A stretch of DNA of 10,001 bases, taken from Treponema sp. Its GTDB lineage: Bacteria; Spirochaetota; Spirochaetia; Treponematales; Breznakiellaceae. A program made the translations under genes and the position numbers. Shown here one piece after another: positions 1-5,672 of this stretch (positions within the stretch are counted from its first letter, which is position 1; every line of letters begins with the position of its first letter). Under the pieces are notes generated by a model. The model saw only the letters and a list, made by a program, of their open reading frames with translations, made no database searches and was not told the origin of the DNA. Location of the stretch: positions 1 through 10,001 of the forward strand of contig JAIRXN010000070.1 in the NCBI GenBank assembly GCA_031268245.1. The letters are read 5' to 3'.

Positions 1-252
1 CTCAAGGTGTCCAGTATCAAGGGTATGATCGGGCACTGTGTCGCGGGCGCGGGCGGGCTAGAGGCGGTTGCCTGTATTTTGGCGATGAACGAGGGCTTTT
101 TCCCGCCGACGATCAACTACGAGAATCCCGACCCTGAGTGCGATCTCGATTATGTGCCGAACAAAGCGGTTGACGGGACGATAAACGCGGCATTGTCGGC
201 GAATCTGGGATTTGGCGGCCACAACGGGGTCGTCGCGTTTAAGCGGTATTAG
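1..252 (+). CDS. fabF: Beta-ketoacyl-ACP synthase II (FabF-like), C-terminal end, cut by the window edge
   Basis: This condensing enzyme joins malonyl-ACP to a growing acyl chain in fatty acid elongation in the cytoplasm. Only the last 83 residues are visible, and the reading frame is open to base 1, so the start lies outside the window. The piece holds the thiolase-fold C-terminal half: KGMIGHCVAGAGG matches the KxxxGHxxGAAG motif that carries the second catalytic histidine of FabF, and LGFGGHN matches the closing glycine-rich loop (FGGTN/FGGHN). The catalytic cysteine and first histidine would lie upstream. The residues NYENPDPECDLDYVPN are also typical of the family. No clear terminator follows the TAA. 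A polyketide or FabB-type synthase is possible, but the pattern is most like housekeeping FabF. Confidence 0.9.
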   Translation, partial: LKVSSIKGMIGHCVAGAGGLEAVACILAMNEGFFPPTINYENPDPECDLDYVPNKAVDGTINAALSANLGFGGHNGVVAFKRY

Positions 253-270
253 GGGTATATGGTTTTAGAC

Positions 271-369
271 GAACCACGAAATATTAACCACACTAACAGC
301 ACGAACGGCAACGAACCTGTGTTTGCGGGGGCTTGGCAGTGGGGAGAGCGGGGGGAATTGAACCACGAA
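271..369. repeat. Two copies of GAACCACGAA in a gene-free stretch
   Basis: The 280 bases between the fabF stop (252) and the hicB start (533) hold no convincing gene. They contain two identical copies of GAACCACGAA (271-280 and 360-369), and an ATTAACCAC word at 283-291 that recurs at 1571-1579 in the other large gap. The composition differs from the coding neighbours, with runs of G and irregular codon patterns. This could be decayed intergenic repeat DNA at the edge of a toxin-antitoxin patch. No terminal inverted repeats or transposase remains were seen. Confidence 0.3.
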
Positions 370-478
370 GTAGGGGGTGAATGCGCTGGCGGGATTGGCG
401 GTGAACAAGGGGGATACGGCCTGTTACATGAAGGTCGAAAACCATGTACTAGGGAGATACTTTAGGGAAGGATGTTCT

Positions 479-495
479 CCGCCGCAGAATGGCGG
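479..495 (+). other. Inverted repeat upstream of hicBA (CCGCC-N7-GGCGG)
   Basis: A perfect 5-bp GC stem with a 7-base loop ends 37 bases before the hicB start. No T-run follows, so it is a poor intrinsic terminator. It could be an operator for the toxin-antitoxin module or a hairpin in the hicBA leader. I did not find a convincing -10/-35 pair for hicBA next to it. Confidence 0.3.
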
Positions 496-532
496 GAAAT
501 GAAAACGTACCGATAGTTAAGGAGTTTTGAAA

Positions 533-712
533 ATGGAATTAGACTATACTTATTTTGAAGCTGAAGAAGGTGGTTATGTAGGGTATTTCAACGATTTTCC
601 GCAACATGTTACCCAAGGGGAGACCATAGAAGAATTAGAAGAAATGTTGATGGATGTATACGAATGTATGGAATTGTCCAAATACCGTAAGAATAAATTG
701 GTAGTGGCGTAA
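533..712 (+). CDS. hicB: HicB-type antitoxin, short form
   Basis: This 59-residue protein is the antitoxin that would bind and block the HicA RNase encoded next to it. It has the HicB partial RNase-H-like fold pattern: a strand segment (LDYTYFEAEEGGYVGYF), the FPQHVTQGETIEELEEMLMDV segment matching the usual 'P.....G.T.eEa..n..ea', then a short basic tail (KYRKNKLVVA). The start is ATG 533, because AAGGAG at 519-524 sits 8 bases upstream; a TTG at 527 is in frame but too close to that site. Many HicB proteins add a C-terminal HTH or ribbon-helix-helix domain for autoregulation. This one ends without it. Its TAA overlaps the hicA ATG by one base (TAATG), so the two are translationally coupled. 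Confidence 0.82.
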   Translation: MELDYTYFEAEEGGYVGYFNDFPQHVTQGETIEELEEMLMDVYECMELSKYRKNKLVVA

Positions 713-885
713 TGAAGAGAACCGAATTATTACAAAGATTAGCCTCAATGGGCGTTCTCTTCGTGCGGCACGGAAAAAAACATGATGTCTATATTCAGCC
801 GCGAACCAGCATAAAAACAACCGTTCCAAGACATGATGTGATAAAGAGGTTTACCGCTGAAAATATCATCAAAGTTCTTTCCTGA
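712..885 (+). CDS. hicA: HicA-type mRNA interferase toxin
   Basis: This 57-residue toxin of the HicA double-stranded-RNA-binding-like family cleaves mRNA independently of the ribosome when free of HicB. The N-terminal LLQRLASMGVLFVRHGKKHDVYIQP matches the family pattern 'll...G....R.G..Hd.y', in which the histidine (here His24) is the catalytic residue. The C-terminal TVPRHDVIKRFTAENIIKVL matches 'vPRH.ei...ta..Ilk.l'. The start is fixed by the one-base overlap with the hicB stop, and the length is normal for the family. Gene order is antitoxin first, the reverse of E. coli hicAB but common elsewhere. No stop or frameshift interrupts it, so it appears intact. Confidence 0.85.
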   Translation: MKRTELLQRLASMGVLFVRHGKKHDVYIQPRTSIKTTVPRHDVIKRFTAENIIKVLS

Positions 886-892
886 ACGGCGG

Positions 893-906
893 GCGCATGA
901 GTGCGC
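893..906. terminator. GCGCA-TGAG-TGCGC hairpin between convergent toxin-antitoxin modules
   Basis: A perfect 5-bp stem with a 4-base loop lies 7 bases after the hicA stop, in the 72-base gap between the convergent hicA and yoeB genes. There is no T-run on either side, so a classical Rho-independent terminator is not supported. It may still serve as a 3'-end hairpin. Nothing else is visible in the gap. Confidence 0.3.
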
Positions 907-957
907 TGGGTTCGCGGCGTTGGTAAGGGGACGGCATTGATGAACGGGCGGCTAACC

Positions 958-1221
958 CTATTGCCCATAATGGGAGCGGCATTGGAAAACAATAATCGTA
1001 TCACCTTCAAGGCGGTATACTATTCGGTTGGCTTCGTCTATGCGGCGGCTCCACCAACCGGACATGTTCCCGCTGAGGGCTTCCGGTTTGCCCAGCCCCT
1101 CGTAAGCGTTGCGGCATATATCCCTCAATAGTTGGTTGATTTTCTTGAGTGTCTTTTTGTCCTGTCCCTGCCAATACATATAATCCTCCCACGCTTCAGG
1201 AAGAAAAGACAAACTACTCAT
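958..1221 (-). CDS. yoeB: YoeB-type ribosome-dependent mRNA interferase toxin
   Basis: This 87-residue toxin of the RelE superfamily, Txe/YoeB branch, cleaves mRNA in the ribosomal A site when unopposed. Family landmarks in order are WEDYMYWQ (11-18), DKKTLKKINQLLRDI (21-35), GLGKPEALSG (42-51), SGWWSRRI (54-61), RIVYRLEG (66-73) and the C-terminal CRSHYGQ. By alignment with E. coli YoeB the catalytic set Glu46/Arg65/His83/Tyr84 is present as Glu47, Arg66, His84 and Tyr85, so it looks active. Length is close to the E. coli protein (84). Its ATG overlaps the antitoxin stop by 8 bases, giving coupled translation. The paired antitoxin is of the DinJ/RelB type, not the usual YefM. Confidence 0.92.
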   Translation of the reverse strand: MSSLSFLPEAWEDYMYWQGQDKKTLKKINQLLRDICRNAYEGLGKPEALSGNMSGWWSRRIDEANRIVYRLEGDTIIVFQCRSHYGQ

Positions 1222-1489
1222 CCGCCATCGCCTCGAGCTCCGGTAACGTCTTTTTTACCGGCTTGCTCCTGCCGGAAGTATAGTTATCAAGGGTCTCTTG
1301 AAGCCGCTTTTGGTTTTCGGCGGAGAAAAAAGGTTCCCGCACCCGCAGTTCAAAAGGGATGCCGCCGTACCGTACCACCTGCCGGTAAAACATGATGGTT
1401 GCGGCGGATATGCTCAAGCCCAGCTCCGAAAATATGCTCTCCGCATTTTTCTTTAAGGTATCCTCTATGCGTATATTGATATTTGCCAC
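1214..1489 (-). CDS. RelB/DinJ-family antitoxin
   Basis: This is a 91-residue antitoxin with an N-terminal ribbon-helix-helix DNA-binding segment (INIRIEDTLKKNAESIFSEL, then GLSISAATIMFYRQVVRYGGIPFEL), the signature of the RelB/DinJ family. A charged C-terminal part (to LPELEAMADE) would wrap the toxin. The start is GTG at 1489: AGGAG lies 8 bases upstream on the minus strand, and no ATG is better placed. It precedes and overlaps the yoeB-type toxin gene, so the pair should form one operon repressed by the antitoxin and the complex. DinJ-type antitoxins usually pair with YafQ or RelE toxins; here the partner is YoeB-like. A promoter with a perfect -35 box lies directly upstream. Confidence 0.85.
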   Translation of the reverse strand: MANINIRIEDTLKKNAESIFSELGLSISAATIMFYRQVVRYGGIPFELRVREPFFSAENQKRLQETLDNYTSGRSKPVKKTLPELEAMADE

Positions 1490-1509
1490 AGGTCTCTCTC
1501 CTGTTTTAC

Positions 1510-1538
1510 ATTGTGGCTCCAGGTACTGCGTTTGTCAA
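1510..1538 (-). promoter_or_regulatory. Sigma70-type promoter of the relB/dinJ-yoeB operon
   Basis: On the minus strand TTGACA (1538-1533) and CACAAT (1515-1510) are separated by exactly 17 bases. The -10 matches 4 of 6. The box is followed by a short leader and the GTG start at 1489. An AT-rich perfect inverted repeat (TTTTTT-GT-AAAAAA, 1587-1600) lies about 50 bases upstream of the -35 box. The rest of 1490-1637 shows no gene. Confidence 0.6.
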
Positions 1539-1637
1539 CACAATGATTTACAAACGAAGATACCCAGGAAATTAACCACGCCGACGTTTTTTGTAAAAAA
1601 TTTCCAGCGGGCTGATTAAGCTAAAAGACAGGCGGAT

Positions 1638-4600
1638 TCACTCCAACGCGGTTTTTAGCTTTTCCTGCAATGCGTCGTATTCCAGGTTTTCAAGATCCCT
1701 GCGGAAGGAGATGACCAGTTCTCCCCCGGATGCGTAGTCGTACTGTTCCATTTTTTTGAGCAGATTTTCCATCGCGTCAGTATCGTAGATTTTTGCCGCT
1801 TCCAGAAGATCTGCAATAAGTTCCCTGCCGGGCGCCGGTTTTTTCTCTTTTTCCCCGGTCTCTTGCGTTTTCTTCATGAGGGGCCACAACTGCGAGATGA
1901 GATCCTCCGCTTCGGCAAGAAGATTGTCATTTTCTGCCCTGACTTTTTCAAGATCCCCCGCCTTGGCGGCTTTTTCCAGTTCTTCCGCCATTTTTCCCAC
2001 CTTATTGGCAAGGATGCCGTAGCTGGAACCCTTCAGGCCGTGGACACTTATGGCATAGTCCGGCAAGGTTTCTTCGCTGAGGGAACCGGAGTTGCCGGGA
2101 TAGCGCAGCTTTTCCAGAAGTTCGGGCGTATGGAGAACATAGACGCGGAGAACTTCCATAAAAGTTTCAGGGTCTCCGTAACGTTTTATGCCTGCCGCAA
2201 TATCAATGATCCTGCTGTCCAGTTTCCCAAAGTTCTCAAGTATCGCAGAATCTGTTTCAATGCCGCCATTCTTTTCGCCTGCATCCCCCAACTCCTGTAA
2301 TTCCTTCTCCTTTTCCGGGTTTCTCACAAAACGGTTCAGTATTTCATCAAGTTTTATCAAATTTATCGGCTTTGATATAAACCCGTTAAAGCCTTTGGAG
2401 AGGAACATCTCCTCGTTTCCCGTAAGGGCATTTGCGGTAAGGGCGATAATGGGTACAGTTTGTGCATATTCGCTGCCTATTTCGTCGCGGATTATTCTTG
2501 CCGCTTCCAGACCGTCGATTTCGGGCATCATGTGATCCATGAAAACCGCATCGTATTTGGGCTGATCCCCCGCCTCTACCGCCATCATCTTGTCTATCGC
2601 TTCCTGGCCGCCTGACGCGGTATCTATGTTGATGCCGTAAGGTCTCAGCAGCCCCCTGGCGACAGCCAGATTGGTCATTACATCGTCTACTACCAGAATC
2701 CTTGCGTAGGGCATGGGGGCGCGGGTAATGGTCTTTCCCTTGCTGCGGTCTTCCTCTACAAAACGCAGGGCGTGGAGATTTTCCGCCCCTTCTTTTCCTA
2801 TGATTTCACTTCCTATACTCCCCTGTATTATTTCTACGGTAAATTTGCTGCCCGAACCGTACACGCTCTCTACGTTTATTGAGCCGCCCATGAGTTTTAC
2901 GAGACCCTGGGTGATGGAAAGCCCAAGCCCTGTTCCTTCAATCAACCGGTTTCGTTTGACATCAAGCTGGCTGTACTCCACAAAGAGCCTGCCCAGATCT
3001 TCTTTTTTAATCCCTATGCCTGTGTCCTGCACTATAAATATGAATTTGACCGAATCCTCCCCAAGCCTGTAGCTCCAGGCTTCCAGTTTTACGGTTCCCT
3101 TCCTGGTATATTTGAACGCATTGGAGAGCAGGTTATTGAGAATCTGGCGCACCCGCATTTCGTCTCCCAGAATCCGTGCAGGAAGATTCGGGGAAACCCT
3201 GAGTGTAAAGGAAACGGGTTTTGATTCGATGCGGATGAGATTCTGGCTTACTACGTCGGACAGAAGGCTCTGAATATTGTATTCATCCGGCCTAAGCTCA
3301 AAGCGGCCCGATTCAATCTTGGAGATGTCGAGGATCTCGTTGATAATTCCCAGAAGCACCGAACCTGAATTATAGATCTTTTCAAGATTGCCCAGGGTTT
3401 CCCGGGCGCCTTCGTCGTCGACGGGTTTCTCTTCGGCAGACAGGTTTGAGACCTTTGTCAGTTCCACTTCGGAAAGCCCTATGATCGCATTAAGGGGGGT
3501 GCGGATCTCGTGACTCATCTTGGCAAGGAATTCAGTTTTTGCCCGGGAGGCCGATTCGGCGCGCATGGTCTGCGCTTCCATCTCCGCCGTCCGTCTGTGT
3601 ACCTCATGTTCCAGATGTATATTCGTCATGCTCAGGGTATTCCTGGCGACGTTCATTTCATTGTATAGATCTCCAAACTGCCGGGCCAGTATCAGCGCCG
3701 ACCCGATGGTGAAGATGGGGAAACTGTAGCGTATTGTATGGAGCCCCCAATGAAGGAACCATGAATCAAAGAGATCGAAAATACCGGAGACGACAAGCAG
3801 CATAATTCCTATCGTCAGGTTTCCGATGTGGGTATTGACCATCAGGTAAGAGAACCTTCTTGGAAGGGAATTGTTTCTCCCTCTTTCGGTACGGACGATT
3901 TTCCAGTGTTTGTATCCGTTGACAAAAAAGAAATAGCCTATGTCAAAAATAAGGATATAGAAAATAATGAACAGTATCATTAATTGATCGAGCAGAAGAG
4001 TGTCTTCCGAAAACTGCGGAGAGAAAATGAGGCCGGAAAAACCCGTAAGGGCGGCAAGGGCGCCGAGAATATGGACAACGATTGTAGTTTTTTTCCGGAT
4101 GATAAAATCAAAAAAAGCGGTTAAAAACAATCCGCTCAGGGAAAGCAGAAAATATTCAATCCTGGAGAGAAAATCCGTGTTTGGAAACAGTTGGTAGATA
4201 GTATTTGTGCGCAGAATAAAGAAAAAGCCTATACCGCCGGAAAAGAGACTATAGTAGAGATTGTGCAGGTCTTTCCGGCGCATCATGTAGAGCATGAAGT
4301 GGTAGATACCCACAAAAATATAGATGCCGTATAAAAAGATGAAGAAAGACTCATTGTGTTCACGTTCTATTTGGGCATAGTCGTCGATATAGTAGTTGGC
4401 GGAATAATAGAACCCTGTGTTTTCATAGGTTGGATCGCCCGATATTCTGAAGGCCAGTATATTGGTTCCCGGCCGGAAGAGGCCGGACTGAACCGGGAAA
4501 CGGGGATGGCGCCATGCCCGGTGGTTTTTTAGTATGCCGTCTTTGACCGGGTACATCTCCGACTTGACCAGTGTTCCGTTGAGGTAGACTTCCCAGTTAT

Positions 4601-5024
4601 CACCGATGCTGTCCAGATATATTCCCGGAATCACGGCCTCTTCCCCGTTGATCCGGTCTATCTGGCTTTTTTCCATCTGGAAACCGGTTACGAAGGTATA
4701 CTCCTGCGCCTTTCCGTTGCGGGGGTCTAAGAAGAAGCGTTTTGGAATATTGAAGAAGGGGAAGTCCTTTATTTTCATGGTCGTACCGGAACCGGCTTCG
4801 GAGGCAAGATGCCATTCCGGGGAGGAGGGGAGAGGCAGACGGGTTATCTCCTCCCGGGAAAAACCTTCCCTGACATACCATGCGTTTTCCCTGAGATTTG
4901 TATAGAGGGAGGTCTTTGCGCGGCTATCGGCTGCCCTCGAATAGACAAAAAAGCACAAAGACAGAGAGATGATCAAAATAAGAGTAATCGTCGTCATGAT
5001 GACGGTTTTTTTACGGCTCTGCAT
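1638..5024 (-). CDS. 7TMR-DISM hybrid sensor histidine kinase with receiver and HPt domains
   Basis: This 1128-residue membrane phosphorelay kinase likely senses an extracellular carbohydrate-like or other small ligand. Domains: N-terminal membrane anchor (about 8-28); extracellular beta-rich domain (about 40-220) with DNWEVYLNGTLV and FRPGTNILAFRISG, like the jelly-roll sensors of 7TMR-DISM proteins; seven hydrophobic helices (about 227-450); coiled coil (about 455-500); HisKA with H-box KMSHEIRTPLN, phosphorylated His505; ATPase with N-box NLLSNAFKYT (631-640), DTGIGI (667-672) and GTGLGLSI (697-704); receiver with acidic pair Asp780/Asp781, phospho-acceptor Asp830 (MDHMMP), Thr863 and Lys885; HPt with VHGLKGS, His995. 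A further 60-residue helical tail follows the HPt. All catalytic residues are intact. It follows the DUF3842 gene by 84 bases, with a hairpin between them. No output response regulator is in the window. No good Shine-Dalgarno precedes ATG 5024. Confidence 0.95.
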   Translation of the reverse strand: MQSRKKTVIMTTITLILIISLSLCFFVYSRAADSRAKTSLYTNLRENAWYVREGFSREEITRLPLPSSPEWHLASEAGSGTTMKIKDFPFFNIPKRFFLDPRNGKAQEYTFVTGFQMEKSQIDRINGEEAVIPGIYLDSIGDNWEVYLNGTLVKSEMYPVKDGILKNHRAWRHPRFPVQSGLFRPGTNILAFRISGDPTYENTGFYYSANYYIDDYAQIEREHNESFFIFLYGIYIFVGIYHFMLYMMRRKDLHNLYYSLFSGGIGFFFILRTNTIYQLFPNTDFLSRIEYFLLSLSGLFLTAFFDFIIRKKTTIVVHILGALAALTGFSGLIFSPQFSEDTLLLDQLMILFIIFYILIFDIGYFFFVNGYKHWKIVRTERGRNNSLPRRFSYLMVNTHIGNLTIGIMLLVVSGIFDLFDSWFLHWGLHTIRYSFPIFTIGSALILARQFGDLYNEMNVARNTLSMTNIHLEHEVHRRTAEMEAQTMRAESASRAKTEFLAKMSHEIRTPLNAIIGLSEVELTKVSNLSAEEKPVDDEGARETLGNLEKIYNSGSVLLGIINEILDISKIESGRFELRPDEYNIQSLLSDVVSQNLIRIESKPVSFTLRVSPNLPARILGDEMRVRQILNNLLSNAFKYTRKGTVKLEAWSYRLGEDSVKFIFIVQDTGIGIKKEDLGRLFVEYSQLDVKRNRLIEGTGLGLSITQGLVKLMGGSINVESVYGSGSKFTVEIIQGSIGSEIIGKEGAENLHALRFVEEDRSKGKTITRAPMPYARILVVDDVMTNLAVARGLLRPYGINIDTASGGQEAIDKMMAVEAGDQPKYDAVFMDHMMPEIDGLEAARIIRDEIGSEYAQTVPIIALTANALTGNEEMFLSKGFNGFISKPINLIKLDEILNRFVRNPEKEKELQELGDAGEKNGGIETDSAILENFGKLDSRIIDIAAGIKRYGDPETFMEVLRVYVLHTPELLEKLRYPGNSGSLSEETLPDYAISVHGLKGSSYGILANKVGKMAEELEKAAKAGDLEKVRAENDNLLAEAEDLISQLWPLMKKTQETGEKEKKPAPGRELIADLLEAAKIYDTDAMENLLKKMEQYDYASGGELVISFRRDLENLEYDALQEKLKTALE

Positions 5025-5033
5025 ATTACTGAT

Positions 5034-5062
5034 AGTATACCCCGGTTTTCACATCAATGTGA
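5034..5062 (-). promoter_or_regulatory. Possible promoter and operator palindrome of the histidine kinase gene
   Basis: On the minus strand TATACT (5039-5034) matches the -10 consensus in 5 of 6 and ends only 9 bases before the kinase ATG. A transcript from it would begin within 2-3 bases of the start codon. No convincing -35 is at the right distance. Instead a perfect inverted repeat TCACAT-CA-ATGTGA (5049-5062) covers that position, as an activator or repressor site would. This resembles the arms of a Crp-type site in reverse order, so I do not assign it to Crp. Confidence 0.4.
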
Positions 5063-5074
5063 TATTTTTCAATA

Positions 5075-5110
5075 GAGCCGTTCAAAAATTTCAGTTTTTG
5101 GAACAGGCTC
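5075..5110 (-). terminator. Long imperfect hairpin after the DUF3842 gene
   Basis: The arms GAGCC/GGCTC, GTTC/GAAC and AAAAA/TTTTT pair in register around a 6-base loop, giving 14 base pairs with two single-base bulges. The structure overlaps the DUF3842 stop codon. On the minus strand the stem is followed by TATTGAAAAATA, which is AT-rich but not a clean T-run. It most likely ends or slows transcription from the DUF3842 gene before the kinase gene. Alternatively it protects the 3' end or sets expression ratios. Confidence 0.5.
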
Positions 5111-5540
5111 ATTTTTCTTGTCCCGTGCCCTTTAGCCTCGAAGAGAGGATCTCCGCCGCCCCCTCCAGTGCCTTTGCAAGGGGCAGGGTTTCCACTCCTG
5201 CAAGAGTGAAATGTTCGTTTTGCAGCGGGAGCAGAATCCGTTCCGCCGGGGAGGAGAGGATCGCTTCGGCCATGGCGGCGCTGATCTCCCCCATCATGCT
5301 GTTGGCTATGACGATTCCCACAGGCCCCAGAATGAAGTCCGCATTACGGGCCGAAAGGCGGATTGCGTTTTCTCCGCTGGCGCCCCGCTTTGCCCCTGCC
5401 TTGATCATCCTTTCGGTGGCAACCCCGTTGGTTCCCAGGGCGATGATTTCAATATCCTTCCGGATGAGGCCCTTTATCCGGCTGATGATCTGGACTCCGA
5501 TGCCGCCGCCCATTCCGTCGATTACCGCTATGGTTTCCAT
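5109..5540 (-). CDS. DUF3842 family protein
   Basis: This 143-residue protein has the pattern of the DUF3842 family, known mainly from anaerobic Firmicutes and spirochaetes and of unknown function. It opens with a strand-loop of nucleotide-binding appearance, IAVIDGMGGGIG (4-15), like the glycine-rich turn of a Rossmann fold. Conserved-looking blocks follow: ALGTNGVATERMIKAGA, ENAIRLSARNADFILGPVGIVIANSMMGEIS, and a C-terminal segment with LLPLQNEHFTLAGVE. There is no signal peptide or membrane helix, so it is cytoplasmic. ATG 5540 is the first start in the conserved frame, with a weak GGGG ribosome site 7 bases upstream. It is divergent from larE with overlapping promoters and lies upstream of the kinase on the same strand. 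A binding role for a nucleotide or cofactor is only a guess from the glycine motif. Confidence 0.8.
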   Translation of the reverse strand: METIAVIDGMGGGIGVQIISRIKGLIRKDIEIIALGTNGVATERMIKAGAKRGASGENAIRLSARNADFILGPVGIVIANSMMGEISAAMAEAILSSPAERILLPLQNEHFTLAGVETLPLAKALEGAAEILSSRLKGTGQEK

Positions 5541-5565
5541 ATCTTTACCCCTGTCGCACGATTCG

Positions 5566-5594
5566 TTGACAAAATATGAGCATTATAGTATAAA
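5566..5594 (+). promoter_or_regulatory. Near-consensus sigma70 promoter of the larE-larC-larB operon
   Basis: TTGACA (5566-5571) and TATAAA (5589-5594) are separated by 17 bases, matching consensus in 11 of 12 positions. Transcription would start near 5601, giving a 5' leader of about 72 bases before larE that contains two small hairpins. The -10 region lies next to the -10 box of the divergent DUF3842 promoter. A second TATAAT at 5652-5657 has no -35 partner. Confidence 0.75.
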
Positions 5595-5610
5595 AAGGCG
5601 GCGGTATGAA
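5582..5610 (-). promoter_or_regulatory. Promoter of the DUF3842 gene, overlapping the lar promoter
   Basis: On the minus strand TTCATA (5610-5605; 4 of 6) and a perfect TATAAT (5587-5582) are separated by 17 bases. Initiation near 5575 would leave a leader of about 35 bases. Because it interleaves with the larE promoter, the two polymerases should compete, and a regulator bound here would affect both directions. Confidence 0.55.
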
Positions 5611-5638
5611 GCCGCTTTTGCTTCAAGGGATGAACCCT
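5601..5638 (+). other. Two tandem hairpins with ATGAA loops in the larE leader
   Basis: The predicted transcript begins with GCGGT-ATGAA-GCCGC (5601-5615; 5 pairs including a T-G wobble). After a 10-base linker it continues with AGGG-ATGAA-CCCT (5626-5638; 4 pairs). Both loops are exactly ATGAA. The first stem can pair alternatively as GCGGC/GCCGC with an 8-base loop, flanked by AAAA and TTTT, which would look like a weak attenuator. Two similar ATGAA-loop hairpins occur in the leader of the cbiM-type gene. Confidence 0.35.
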
Positions 5639-5672
5639 CGGGAACTATATCTATAATAGAGATGGGGGGTTT

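Noticed and set aside
259..465. 68-codon open frame after fabF
   Set aside because: No ribosome site, no recognisable motif, and odd composition with repeats; it looks like chance in non-coding DNA.
1863..4905. Several open frames of 60-145 codons on the plus strand opposite the kinase gene
   Set aside because: All are shadows of the kinase frame, without motifs or ribosome sites.
5652..5657. Perfect TATAAT just upstream of larE as a second promoter
   Set aside because: No usable -35 box at 16-18 bases and no extended -10; the TTGACA-17-TATAAA pair upstream is much better.
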